Shown piece by piece: positions 45,475 through 54,295 of a stretch of DNA of 64,000 nt. Each line of letters starts with the position of its first letter. Within the stretch, counting starts at the first letter, position 1. Under the pieces are notes generated by a model. It saw only the letters and a program-made list of their open reading frames with translations. It searched no databases and was not told where the DNA came from. The position numbers were made by a program, and so were the translations under genes. This stretch comes from Paenibacillus pinisoli (GTDB lineage Bacteria; Bacillota; Bacilli; Paenibacillales; Paenibacillaceae): assembly GCF_003605435.1 (NCBI RefSeq), contig NZ_QXQB01000003.1, forward strand, positions 186,001-250,000, read 5' to 3'.

Positions 45475-46323
45475 CTAAATCGACCTTACGAAAGAAGCAA
45501 TCTCTTCCGCAAGCTGCGGCGCGCACTCCATCATGCTCATATGTCCCGCCTGCTCCAGTTCAACCTTTCTTGTCTCTTCATTCACAGCAGTAAAAGTGCT
45601 CTCCACCGGAATGACTCCGTCCCCAGCGCCTGCCACGAGCAGCACCGGAAGATTGGAGCCGCGAATAACCTCGCTGCGATCCGCTCTTTCCTTCATTCCC
45701 TTGGCCGTCGCGATGGCGCCATGCTGCGCCGTAATCTCACCGATCTCCTTGCACCAAGCTACCTCAGGCCCCATGCCCTCCAGACGGTCCTTGGCGAACA
45801 GCTTCGGAATGAGCCCGTCGACGAACGCAGCGACGCCGTTCTCTTGAATCGCGGCAGCTGCCTTGTCCCGATTGGCGCGAGCTGCCTCGCTGTCCGGCAG
45901 CGGCGTGGAGTGAACCAGCCCAAATGCAGACAGCCTGTCCGGATAGCGCTCCGCGAATGCCAGCGTAATATACCCGCCCAGAGAATGGCCCAGCACGATC
46001 GCTTGGCGAATGGACAATGCATCCAGCAGGCCAGCCAGATCATCAGCGAACAGCTCCATGCCGTACACCTCGTCGCCGGGAGCAGAGCTTCTCCCATGGC
46101 CTCTCGCGTCGGGCGCTACAACCCGGATAGACGCCGCCAGCTCGTCTACAATCTTCGTCCAGTAGGCAGAGCTGCCGCAGTAGCCGTGCAGCAGCACTAA
46201 CGCCGTATCCAGTCCATGCGATTCCTTGGAATCATAATAAGCCAGCTTGGCCCCGTTCCCTGCAGCAATAGTATCCTCTGCTATTGATAGTTTGCTTCCG
46301 TCCGATTTTGAATGTTGTTCCAT
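45475..46323 (-). CDS. Alpha/beta hydrolase
   Basis: 282 residues from ATG 46323, with AAGGAGG at 9-nt spacing; the frame stays open to 46797, but that part is antisense/out-of-frame to the neighbouring YyaC-like gene. Motifs: LLHGYCGSSAYW (oxyanion), DARGHGRSS, the nucleophile elbow LGHSLGGYITLAFA, and late AGAGDGVIPVE and AGHMSMMECA, giving Ser, Asp and His. Typical of esterases or lactonases of the epoxide-hydrolase-like group. The substrate is unknown. Confidence 0.9.
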   Translation of the reverse strand: MEQHSKSDGSKLSIAEDTIAAGNGAKLAYYDSKESHGLDTALVLLHGYCGSSAYWTKIVDELAASIRVVAPDARGHGRSSAPGDEVYGMELFADDLAGLLDALSIRQAIVLGHSLGGYITLAFAERYPDRLSAFGLVHSTPLPDSEAARANRDKAAAAIQENGVAAFVDGLIPKLFAKDRLEGMGPEVAWCKEIGEITAQHGAIATAKGMKERADRSEVIRGSNLPVLLVAGAGDGVIPVESTFTAVNEETRKVELEQAGHMSMMECAPQLAEEIASFVRSI

Positions 46324-46355
46324 CACTTCATGCCTCCTTGTCAGTTTGAATTCCA

Positions 46356-47003
46356 CTACCCGTTTTGCGCTTCGGCCAACCATGCTCCCCTGATCGCCGC
46401 TGCCGCTTGCTTCGCCATGCCCATGACCAAATGCAGCGATGTTGTCTGCAGCATCCCGTACGCCTTTACGCCGTTCTGGTTGACGACTCCGGCAATGCTG
46501 TAATCGCCCACGGCAGGCAATCTTCTTCCTCCAGTCGCCGCGCCAGGCTGCAGCGGTCCTTCCCAGGCAATAAAGCCTCCTACCGATTGCGGCTTGCCAA
46601 GACAAGCATCCACGGCAACAATCGTCAGCCGGCCGCTGCCTTGCAGCGCTATGGCCTCTCGAACAGCCCCTTCCACTGCGTGAGCATCGCAAGGCTCCTC
46701 CAGCGTGCCAATAACATGCTTCCAGCCTTGCTCCTTCAACAGCGAGCCCAGCAGCGGTCCGAAGGCATCTCCCGTAGAACGGTCGGTCCCGATACAAATG
46801 AACATAATGCGCTCACGGTCAGGCTCCTTCTCTGCAATCCTATCCAGAAACTCGGCCAATTCCCCGGCATCCCTTACTGCCGGAAGCTCGGCCACCGCTT
46901 CCCTGCCTCTCACTCTGGCCCTTGGACCTTTCGCTTCGCCTTGTCCTATAGACTGCTCTGTTATCCGCAATTGCTCTTCACCCGTTTCCGCACTCTTTCC
47001 CAA
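46356..47003 (-). CDS. yyaC: YyaC-like spore protein (GPR-protease related)
   Basis: 215 residues if TTG 47003 is used; the start is uncertain because only a weak site precedes it. The core (from about residue 65) is IMFICIGTDRSTGDAFGPLL, LEEPCDAHAVEG, VDACLGKPQSVGGF and GDYSIAGVVNQNG, matching YyaC, which is related to the germination protease GPR and used in spores. Supports a spore-forming host. Divergent from the DUF1128 gene. Confidence 0.87.
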   Translation of the reverse strand: MGKSAETGEEQLRITEQSIGQGEAKGPRARVRGREAVAELPAVRDAGELAEFLDRIAEKEPDRERIMFICIGTDRSTGDAFGPLLGSLLKEQGWKHVIGTLEEPCDAHAVEGAVREAIALQGSGRLTIVAVDACLGKPQSVGGFIAWEGPLQPGAATGGRRLPAVGDYSIAGVVNQNGVKAYGMLQTTSLHLVMGMAKQAAAAIRGAWLAEAQNG

Positions 47004-47111
47004 TCCCGTTTATTGTACCGAAAATTGCCCTTGTCTTCAATTTGTGGCGATCGCCTCCCGAGTCGTGATACAATGACGGAAGCCAACTCCCAAGGAAAGG
47101 GGCGTATCCCT

Positions 47112-47339
47112 ATGAGCAATATGGATCAGCAGACTCAAGAAAACGTTGAGATCATGATCGAAGCGATCAAAACCAAGCTAAGAATGGCGTCTGGCGCGGC
47201 CATGCAGGCATCCAACTTTAGCGTAGACCAATACGAGGATATTAAGGATCTGTATGATATCGTCAACGGCAAAGATAGATTCAGCATCAGTGAAGTCGAA
47301 GCATTGGTATCAGAGCTTGGCAAGCTCCGCAAAAAATAA
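47112..47339 (+). CDS. DUF1128 family protein
   Basis: 75 residues, ATG 47112 behind AAAGGGG; the frame is open far upstream, but that part is antisense to yyaC. It contains IEAIKTKLRMASGAAMQASNF, DIKDLYDIVNGKDRFSISEV and ALVSELGKLRKK, the DUF1128 pattern. A short helical cytosolic protein found across Bacillales; function is unknown to me. Confidence 0.88.
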   Translation: MSNMDQQTQENVEIMIEAIKTKLRMASGAAMQASNFSVDQYEDIKDLYDIVNGKDRFSISEVEALVSELGKLRKK

Positions 47340-47410
47340 TAAATCGATAGACTTGCATATATCGTTTATTCTGCCATTAAGAACCATTAATTATCATTAT
47401 TCGACAAAAA

Positions 47411-47443
47411 AGAACCGGGATCGTTCAAGACGATTCCGGTTCT
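47411..47443. terminator. Bidirectional terminator
   Basis: AGAACCGGGATCGT (47411-47424) pairs with ACGATTCCGGTTCT (47430-47443) with one mismatch. A-run before and T-rich after. Serves DUF1128 and the convergent gene at 47461. Confidence 0.85.
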
Positions 47444-47460
47444 CTTCTTATCCAATTCCG

Positions 47461-47919
47461 TTACTCCTGCGTATCCGAATCTTCGCTTTGCTCCGCATCC
47501 ACCGCTTCAATAGACAGCTTAATGGAGATCTCCTTGTGCTCGCCCTTCAGGAAATGCGCCAATCTCTCCAGCTTATCGGCCAGCTCAGGTCCTGCAAGCG
47601 TCGTGTTGAGCTGATAGCCGAACGAGTCGGAAGGAAGCTTCGCGCCATAACTGCCGCCGCGCCAGCCGCGATCATCGGCATGGCCTTGCCGTTGGTTCAG
47701 GTTTTCTTGCGCAGGGTAGAACTTGTCCGATTTGTTCACAACACGTTCGTAGATTCTCAGCTTCTTCAGCAGCATGTAATATTGCGCAGAATGCTTGAAG
47801 TTCCAAGCCTCCCGAATATCTTTAAGCGTATAGTCCATCTTCCATCGCTTTAGTTTCTCCACCTGCTCATCTGAGCTGAGCTGCAAAAATTCGTCGAGCG
47901 GCAGCATTTTTTCTGGCAT
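47461..47919 (-). CDS. Hypothetical protein, unrecognised
   Basis: 152 residues from ATG 47919 (GGAGGGATAGTA before it; the earlier ATG at 47949 has no site). I do not recognise the family. The start (PLDEFLQLSSDEQVEKLKRW, YTLKDIREAWNF) looks like a short helical segment that could be HTH-like, and a KLERLAHFLKGEHKEISIKL block follows a Gly-rich centre. No signal peptide or membrane helix. Single minus-strand gene between terminators, followed by a 150-bp gap before galT. Confidence 0.7.
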   Translation of the reverse strand: MPEKMLPLDEFLQLSSDEQVEKLKRWKMDYTLKDIREAWNFKHSAQYYMLLKKLRIYERVVNKSDKFYPAQENLNQRQGHADDRGWRGGSYGAKLPSDSFGYQLNTTLAGPELADKLERLAHFLKGEHKEISIKLSIEAVDAEQSEDSDTQE

Positions 47920-48021
47920 TACTATCCCTCCATTATGATCTATCATCATTAAAAATTATTAATTCTAAAAACAATATTTATTATATAAAAAATACCATAA
48001 TCATTCAAAAAACACAACAAA

Positions 48022-48063
48022 GAACCTTCCCGTTCATCGCATCGCCGATTTTCAGGAAGGTTC
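48022..48063 (-). terminator. Terminator of the gal operon
   Basis: GAACCTTCC (48022-48030) pairs with GGAAGGTTC (48055-48063). On the minus strand the stem is followed by TTTGTTGTG. It lies 6 nt past the galT stop. Confidence 0.75.
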
Positions 48064-48068
48064 GCTAT

Positions 48069-49658
48069 TCATTTTGGACTTGTTCCTGCCGACGCAAGGA
48101 ACCGATGGAAGGCTTCTTGGCCCTGCTTTGTACGCTTGAATACGCCAGCATCCGTCAGCACCTCAAGGAACCGCTCGCCGGTTTCCCGCTGCATGATTGC
48201 CCATGCCTCCGCCTCCGAATTCGCCGTGCCGTACTTCTCCGCCAGCTCCAACAGCCACTCTGCATGCTTGTGCAGCGGATGCTCGTCCCGCTCCAGCAGT
48301 CCGATATCCTCACCCGCATCCGCCGTCAGATACAGGGACAAGCTCCGCAGCTCCTCGCTCAGCCTGCCCGGAAGCACCGCCAGCCCCATCACTTCTATCA
48401 GTCCTATATTCTCTTTCTTGATATGATGCAAATTCTGATGAGGGTGGAAGATGCCGTCCGGATGCTCGCTGCTGGTCCGGTTGTTGCGCAGCACGAGGTC
48501 CAGCTCGTAGTCGCCGTTATCCCGCAGGCGCGCGATTGGCGTAATCGTATTATGAGGCTCACGCTGTCCGCCGGCATGTTCCGTCCATGCCAGAACTTCG
48601 GCAGCTTCATCGCTGTAGCCTCGCCATGCGTCAAGAATCCGTCCCGCTGCAGCCAGCACCGCATCCCGCGACGCTCCGTTCAGCCGGATGACCGACATCG
48701 GCCACTCCACGATCCCCATTGTGACGCCAGGGCAAGCGGCATCCGTAAAGCTCGCCTCAACCTTCGCCGTCTCCATCGGGAATACATGACGCCCGGCCTG
48801 GAAGTGGTCATGGCTCAGAATGGAGCCGCCTACAATAGGCAGGTCCGCATTGGAGCCGATAAAGTAATGCGGGAACTGCTCGACAAAATCAAGCAGCCTC
48901 ACAAACGTGCCCTGGGAAATCGACATCGGCTCATGCGCCGCTTTCAGCACGATGCTATGCTCGTTGTAATACACATAAGGCGAATATTGAAAATACCAGT
49001 CTTCGCCCCCAAGTCTAAGCGGGAGCACTCTCAGGTTCTGTCTGGCCGGATGATCGAGCCTCCCGGCATAGCCTACGTTGTCAGCACATAGGAGGCATCG
49101 CGGATATCGCCCTTGCGGCATCGTTCTCAGCTTCGCGATTTCTTGCGGATCCTTCTCCGGCTTGGACAAGTTGATGGTCATCTCCAGACTGCCGTAGGAG
49201 GTATCATGACGCCAGTACAGATTGCTTGCGATTCGGTCCATGCGTATATAATTGCCCGCGATGCTCATCCGGTAGAAGGCGTCCGTCGCGCTTGCCAGCC
49301 CTTCCCGCTCCGCCCGCTCGCGGAAACGCGCGGCCGCTTCGGAAGGCCTTGGCATCAGCAGCCCCATGATCCGGGCATCCAGCAAATCCCGTTGCGTCAT
49401 TGTGCTATCCGGCACAAGGCCGATCGAGCAGCCGTAATCCAGCAGCGGCTCCAGCAGCTCGGAGGCATTCTCCACAGCTCCCTCCGGGACCGCTCCGCCA
49501 TAAGGCTCCGTAAATCCGAATAGATCGAGCAGGGCATTGCGCCCATAAGTCAGATCCAGCTCATGAAGCAGCTCCTGCCGCTGCGCGAATGCCAATAAAC
49601 GTTCGATCAGCAGCAGCGCTTCTTCAGAGGAAGGCAACGCTTGCGTAGCGATACTCAT
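48069..49658 (-). CDS. galT: UDP-glucose-hexose-1-phosphate uridylyltransferase (GalT, Firmicutes type)
   Basis: 529 residues from ATG 49658 (GAGGAGC upstream). It belongs to the long GalT type 2 group, with LFGFTEPYGG, RYPRCLLCADNVGYAGRLDHPARQNLRVLPL, YNEHSIVLKAAHEPMSI and SILSHDHFQAGRHVFP (the HxHFQ active site). It converts galactose-1-phosphate to UDP-galactose. Last gene of galK-galE-galT on the minus strand. Confidence 0.93.
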   Translation of the reverse strand: MSIATQALPSSEEALLLIERLLAFAQRQELLHELDLTYGRNALLDLFGFTEPYGGAVPEGAVENASELLEPLLDYGCSIGLVPDSTMTQRDLLDARIMGLLMPRPSEAAARFRERAEREGLASATDAFYRMSIAGNYIRMDRIASNLYWRHDTSYGSLEMTINLSKPEKDPQEIAKLRTMPQGRYPRCLLCADNVGYAGRLDHPARQNLRVLPLRLGGEDWYFQYSPYVYYNEHSIVLKAAHEPMSISQGTFVRLLDFVEQFPHYFIGSNADLPIVGGSILSHDHFQAGRHVFPMETAKVEASFTDAACPGVTMGIVEWPMSVIRLNGASRDAVLAAAGRILDAWRGYSDEAAEVLAWTEHAGGQREPHNTITPIARLRDNGDYELDLVLRNNRTSSEHPDGIFHPHQNLHHIKKENIGLIEVMGLAVLPGRLSEELRSLSLYLTADAGEDIGLLERDEHPLHKHAEWLLELAEKYGTANSEAEAWAIMQRETGERFLEVLTDAGVFKRTKQGQEAFHRFLASAGTSPK

Positions 49659-49698
49659 GCTGTCCAGCTCCTCTCGCGCATGTGCGGGTTGATGCCCA

Positions 49699-50685
49699 CT
49701 AGCCCTCGTAACCGTTCGGGCGCGATACATGCCAGTTCCATGCGCTTGTGATAATATGCTTTAGCTCGCTGCGGCGCGGCTCCCATCCCAGCTCCGTGCG
49801 CGCACGCTGGGAAGATGCGATCAGCACGGCAGGATCGCCTGCGCGGCGCGGCTCGATCACCGCCGGAATCTCCTTGCCGGTTACAGCCCGGGCATGCTCG
49901 ATGACTTCTTTGACAGAGAAGCCCTGGCCGTTGCCCAAATTGTAGATCGCGCTGTCAGCGCCGGAGCGCAGGCGGTCGACTGCCAGCACATGCGCGTCTG
50001 CCAGATCGCTGACGTGAATATAATCGCGGATGCAGGTGCCGTCCGGCGTATCGTAGTCATCGCCGAATACGGAGATATGAGGACGCTTGCCAAGCGCCGC
50101 CTCCAGTACGATCGGCACCAGATGCGTCTCCGGCCGGTGGTCCTCCCCGATCTTGCCGCTCTCATGGGCTCCTGCTGCATTGAAGTAGCGCAGGGATATG
50201 AATTTGATGCCATGGGCCGTATCGAACCATCTCATCATCTTCTCCATCGCCAGCTTGGTCTCGCCGTAAGCATTAGTAGGCAATGTCCGGTCATACTCGT
50301 CGATTGGGACATTCTCCGGCTCGCCGTATGTCGCTGCAGTCGATGAGAAGACAATTTTTTGAACCTCGTATTCATTCATCTTCTCAAGCAGGCACAGGGT
50401 TCCGTATACATTGTTGTGATAATATTTGCCCGGCTGCTTCATGCTTTCGCCGACAAGAGAGTTCGCGGCAAAGTGAATGACCGCATCAATCTCGTTCTCT
50501 GTGAATACCCGGTCCAGCACGTCGGCATCGCGCAAGTCGCCGACATAGAGCTTGCCGCCAAGCAATGCTTCCTTGTGACCCTGCTGCAAGTTATCCAGCA
50601 CAACGATTTCCTCGCCGCGCTCAACCAGCGCCGCTACCGCATGGGAGCCGATATAGCCTGCTCCGCCCGTTACTAATACTGCCAT
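49699..50685 (-). CDS. galE: UDP-glucose 4-epimerase
   Basis: 328 residues. NAD-binding GGAGYIGSH at residue 7, catalytic Ser-Tyr-Lys as FSSTAATYGEP and YGETKLAME, and C-terminal GTCIRDYIHVSDLADAH. GAGGAG precedes the ATG. Interconverts UDP-galactose and UDP-glucose in the Leloir pathway and also supplies UDP-galactose for surface polymers. Confidence 0.96.
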   Translation of the reverse strand: MAVLVTGGAGYIGSHAVAALVERGEEIVVLDNLQQGHKEALLGGKLYVGDLRDADVLDRVFTENEIDAVIHFAANSLVGESMKQPGKYYHNNVYGTLCLLEKMNEYEVQKIVFSSTAATYGEPENVPIDEYDRTLPTNAYGETKLAMEKMMRWFDTAHGIKFISLRYFNAAGAHESGKIGEDHRPETHLVPIVLEAALGKRPHISVFGDDYDTPDGTCIRDYIHVSDLADAHVLAVDRLRSGADSAIYNLGNGQGFSVKEVIEHARAVTGKEIPAVIEPRRAGDPAVLIASSQRARTELGWEPRRSELKHIITSAWNWHVSRPNGYEG

Positions 50686-50721
50686 TTCACCATCTCCTCG
50701 TTCATATTGGCGGCAAGCAGA

Positions 50722-51897
50722 TTACGCTTCCAGCCGTTCGACGCCGTTGCCGATGCTGCATACATAGAAGTCTGCCTTAAGTCCGGTAGCCCCTGTATAC
50801 TGGCGCCCGACCTCTTCCTGGAACAGAGCCACGCTTTCCTCATGAACAAGCGAGACTGTGCAGCCGCCGAAGCCTGCTCCAGTCATGCGCGAGCCTGCCA
50901 CGCCCGGCACTTCGCGGGCGGCATCTACCAGCGCATCCAGCTCGGGGCCGGTTACTTCGTACAAGTCGCGCAGCGATTGATGAGAGGCATACATCAGTTC
51001 TCCGAATCGCTCCAGATCTCCCTCGCTAAGCGCCTTCACCGATTGCAGCACGCGCTCATTCTCTTCCACCACATGCTGTGCGCGCCTTCTGACCGTCTCG
51101 TCTTTTATGAGATGCTTGCTGTTATGGAATTGCTCCGCGCTTAGCTGGCCCAGCAGCTCAAGGCTTGCATACTCGGCGCGAAGCTCTTCGACTGCGCGAT
51201 CGCATTCGGAGCGCCGTTCGTTGTATTTGGAATCCGCAAGGCCTCTACGCTTGTTGGTATTGGATATAATCAGGCGGTAATCTCCTGTGCGGAACGGAAC
51301 CTGTTCAACTTTCAACGTATCGCACATGAGCAGCATCGCATGATCGCGCAATCCATTCGCGACAGCGAACTGGTCCATAATGCCGCATTTGACGCCGTTG
51401 AACTCATTCTCCGATTTTTGGGACAATAATGCAATTTTTGTTTTATCCAGAGGCAAGCCCTCCATAGACAGCAATGCATAGGCCGTCACCACTTCAATCG
51501 ACGCAGATGAGGACAAGCCCGCTCCATTCGGAATTTCGCCATGATAGAGCAGATCATAGCCTTGAGTGAACGCAATGCCTTGGCTCAGAAGCTCATGGAC
51601 AATGCCTTTCGGGTAGTTCATCCAGTCGTCCTCGCGGTCATACGCCACGGAGTCGATGGACAACAGCTTCGACAGCTGAAAGTTGGTCGAAGCCAATCCC
51701 AGGCTCCGGTCCTTTCTTCTCCGGATCAGCAATGTTGTGCCGAAGGTAAGCGCCGCAGGGAATACATAACCTCCATTGTAGTCCGTATGCTCGCCGATCA
51801 GATTAACTCTTCCGGGCGCATGATAGACTTCAATATCCGACGGCTGTCCGCCAAAGTGTTCGATGAATTGAGTTTTTAGAGCTTCTATATTAGCCAT
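50722..51897 (-). CDS. galK: Galactokinase
   Basis: 391 residues. GHMP-kinase motifs: APGRVNLIGEHTDYNGGYV (about 27-45), GEIPNGAGLSSSASIEV (ATP loop), DQFAVANG and RMTGAGFGGCTVSLV. First gene of the Leloir operon, transcribed away from the AraC-family gene, with a 193-bp divergent spacer. Confidence 0.96.
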   Translation of the reverse strand: MANIEALKTQFIEHFGGQPSDIEVYHAPGRVNLIGEHTDYNGGYVFPAALTFGTTLLIRRRKDRSLGLASTNFQLSKLLSIDSVAYDREDDWMNYPKGIVHELLSQGIAFTQGYDLLYHGEIPNGAGLSSSASIEVVTAYALLSMEGLPLDKTKIALLSQKSENEFNGVKCGIMDQFAVANGLRDHAMLLMCDTLKVEQVPFRTGDYRLIISNTNKRRGLADSKYNERRSECDRAVEELRAEYASLELLGQLSAEQFHNSKHLIKDETVRRRAQHVVEENERVLQSVKALSEGDLERFGELMYASHQSLRDLYEVTGPELDALVDAAREVPGVAGSRMTGAGFGGCTVSLVHEESVALFQEEVGRQYTGATGLKADFYVCSIGNGVERLEA

Positions 51898-51949
51898 TCG
51901 CCTTCACGTTCCTTTGCTGATGGAATTAAACTCTGGTCTCTTTAGCCTT

Positions 51950-51955
51950 AGTATA
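51950..51955 (-). promoter_or_regulatory. Likely -10 box of the gal operon promoter
   Basis: On the minus strand TATACT (51955-51950), about 53 nt before galK, with no convincing -35, as expected of an activator-dependent promoter beside a divergent AraC gene. Confidence 0.4.
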
Positions 51956-52090
51956 GTGGATGAGGGCTGGAAGGGAAATGGCGGAATGGTTACATCATAT
52001 GGATTTATGTGACTTTTCGCAGCCTATTCATGCATGATAAGATGGTCGCACAAGCTTCGGATTACAGAGTCACGGAAAGGGGTAATGCTT

Positions 52091-52966
52091 ATGAAGCCGG
52101 AAACCTATCGCGTCGCATCGAACCCGGCCATTGAGACTGACGAGGATACGGCCCTGCGCGTCTTGTTCTCCGGTGAGAGCCAGACCGCTCCAAGCCATCT
52201 TCTTGGGCCGAAGGTCTACGACTTCTACCTTATGCATCTAGTCTTATCGGGACGGGGCACGTTCGAGCTGGAGGGCGCAAGCTTCAAGCTGGAAGCCGGA
52301 CATACATTCCTTATCAAGCCGGGCCAGCTCATTCGCTATGAATCCGATGCGGCCGATCCGTGGCGTTACCGATGGATTGCTTTCAAAGGAACGCAGGCGG
52401 ACGACCTCGCGGCATTAGCCGGCTTCGACGCCGGGAAGGGGCAGCCTATTCGCCTATCCGACCTCCGCCGTGCAGCTATTTTGTACCGCAGCGTTTACCT
52501 TGCTCTAAGCGGCGATGGCGCTGCCGCCGCAATGGAAGCTGCCGGATATCTCCAGATTCTTATGGCGGCATACCGTAAGGCCTCCCTCGCGTCCAACCGT
52601 CAGCCGGGGGAAGAGGACAACCACGGCGATCAGCTGTATCAGCGGGTTGTGCGCTTCTTGTCCGCCCAATATACGCATCCTGTATCCATAGGAGCGATGG
52701 CCGATTCGCTTGGTTATAACAGAGCTTACCTGTCGCGTGTCTTCAAGAAGAAGACCGGCTTATCGCCGGTAACATTCCTGCTCAGGCTCAGGCTCGACCG
52801 GGCTAAGCTCATGCTTCGCGAGCAGCCAGAACTAACCGTAGGGCAAGTCGCCGCGTCTGTCGGCATACAAGATGCGCTGTATTTCTCCAAGCAATTCAAG
52901 AAGCAGCACGGACTGTCCCCAATGGCTTATAGACAGGATATACGAGGGCAGCTGGCGGATACGTGA
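52091..52966 (+). CDS. AraC family transcriptional regulator
   Basis: 291 residues from ATG 52091, with GAAAGGGG at 8-nt spacing. An AraC-type cupin sensor (residues about 15-145, YDFYLMHLVLSGRGTFELEG, TFLIKPGQLIRYE) is followed by two HTHs (about 195-285: ISIGAMADSLGYNRAYLSRV, DALYFSKQFKKQHGLSPMAY). Such regulators activate sugar operons. Its divergent position makes galKET the likely target, probably with galactose as inducer. Confidence 0.9.
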   Translation: MKPETYRVASNPAIETDEDTALRVLFSGESQTAPSHLLGPKVYDFYLMHLVLSGRGTFELEGASFKLEAGHTFLIKPGQLIRYESDAADPWRYRWIAFKGTQADDLAALAGFDAGKGQPIRLSDLRRAAILYRSVYLALSGDGAAAAMEAAGYLQILMAAYRKASLASNRQPGEEDNHGDQLYQRVVRFLSAQYTHPVSIGAMADSLGYNRAYLSRVFKKKTGLSPVTFLLRLRLDRAKLMLREQPELTVGQVAASVGIQDALYFSKQFKKQHGLSPMAYRQDIRGQLADT

Positions 52967-53018
52967 GAACCGGCGATGGATATACTACAGATAGAGCTTT
53001 CAAGGGAAGGGTGTATCT

Positions 53019-54239
53019 ATGAAGGAGCTTCACTCAGGACAACTCTATTGGCCGACAACACGGCCGGAATCAAGATCTTATCCCGCGCTCCGGGAATCGA
53101 CATCAGCCACAGTAGCCGTCATAGGCGGGGGCATGTCCGGCGTGAATTGCGCCCACGCCTTCATCTCAGCGGGATTGGATACCGTGCTTGTCGAGCGCGG
53201 GGAAATTGCCGGAGGGAGCACGTCGGCGAACACGGGCATATTGCAGTACAGCAACGACGTGATGTTATGCGACCTGATCGGCCAGATCGGCCAATCCAAT
53301 GCGCAAATCTTCTATAGAAGATGCCTGCAGGCGATAGATGAATTGGAGCAGACTGCCTCGGCCTTGCCTGAGAATGTCGGCTTCAAGAGAAGAAGCAGCC
53401 TGTACTTTGCATCTACGGAACAAGAGCTGCCCAAGCTTAAGAAAGAATTCGAGGCGCTAAGCGAAGCTGGTTTGCCAGTAGAATACTGGTCAGCCGATGA
53501 GATCTCAAAGCACTTTCCATTCCGGAAGCCGGGAGCGATTATTACGCATGGAGACGCAGAGGTGAATCCATTCCAATTCGTAAACGCGCTTGCCGATGCG
53601 GCATCCGGGAAAGGCGCACGTCTATATGAACACACCGATATTGTCCGTCATGAGAGACTTGATGGCGGCCGACACAGACTTCACACATCGGGCGGCCATA
53701 CGATTGAAGCGAATTACGTTGTATTTGCTATCGGCTACGAGCCGGAAGAGCTTCGAGGCAAGCTGGTAAAAGCTATTATGAACCGTTCTTACTCTATCGC
53801 TACTTCCCCCGTCCCAGAACCGTACTTGAAGCAATGGCATCAGCATTGGCTTATCTGGGAGACAGCCAGACCCTACCTCTATATGCGGTTGACTGGGGAT
53901 GGACGCATTATAGCAGGCGGTCTGGACGAGCAAATCGAGCAGCCCGTCCATAGCGAAGAAGTCTTGAGAAAAAGAAGCTTGCAGCTATTGAATCGAATTC
54001 AATCCTTATTCCCTGAATGGCCGCTGGACATTGAATATGTATGGAACGCCACCTTCGGAGAATCGCAGGACAATCTCCCCTTTATCGGAGAAGATCCTGC
54101 ACTGCCCGGGGTTTATTACAATCTGGGATATGGCGGGAACGGAACCGTCTATTCTATGATTGGGGCGAGGACGATACTGGGACTAGTGCTTGGCGATTAC
54201 TCGGCTCACCCACTGCCCTTTATCAGCATACGAACCTAA
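53019..54239 (+). CDS. FAD-dependent oxidoreductase (DAO family)
   Basis: 406 residues, ATG 53019 behind AAGGG. Dinucleotide-binding AVIGGGMSGVNCAHAFISAGL (about residues 32-52), VERGEIAGGSTSANTGIL, and the C-terminal GVYYNLGYGGNGTVYSM block of the D-amino-acid/glycine oxidase fold (PF01266). The substrate is an amine or amino acid; the exact one cannot be read. It lies 52 nt after the AraC gene on the same strand but has no obvious link to galactose. Confidence 0.9.
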   Translation: MKELHSGQLYWPTTRPESRSYPALRESTSATVAVIGGGMSGVNCAHAFISAGLDTVLVERGEIAGGSTSANTGILQYSNDVMLCDLIGQIGQSNAQIFYRRCLQAIDELEQTASALPENVGFKRRSSLYFASTEQELPKLKKEFEALSEAGLPVEYWSADEISKHFPFRKPGAIITHGDAEVNPFQFVNALADAASGKGARLYEHTDIVRHERLDGGRHRLHTSGGHTIEANYVVFAIGYEPEELRGKLVKAIMNRSYSIATSPVPEPYLKQWHQHWLIWETARPYLYMRLTGDGRIIAGGLDEQIEQPVHSEEVLRKRSLQLLNRIQSLFPEWPLDIEYVWNATFGESQDNLPFIGEDPALPGVYYNLGYGGNGTVYSMIGARTILGLVLGDYSAHPLPFISIRT

Positions 54240-54242
54240 ATC

Positions 54243-54279
54243 AAGCTGCCTCATCGGCATCATCCCGATGAGGCAGCTT
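54243..54279. terminator. Terminator between the oxidoreductase and MFS genes
   Basis: Perfect 15-bp stem AAGCTGCCTCATCGG (54243-54257) with CCGATGAGGCAGCTT (54265-54279), followed by TTTT. Confidence 0.9.
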
Positions 54280-54295
54280 TTATGATATAAGATCA

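Noticed and set aside
45475-46797. Long 440-codon minus-strand frame including the alpha/beta hydrolase
   Set aside because: The part upstream of 46323 is in a different frame from the YyaC-like gene it overlaps, while an AAGGAGG site marks 46323 as the start.
46365-47339. Long plus-strand frame leading into DUF1128
   Set aside because: Its first 250 codons run opposite the yyaC-like gene; only the last 75 codons from 47112 match DUF1128 and have a ribosome binding site.
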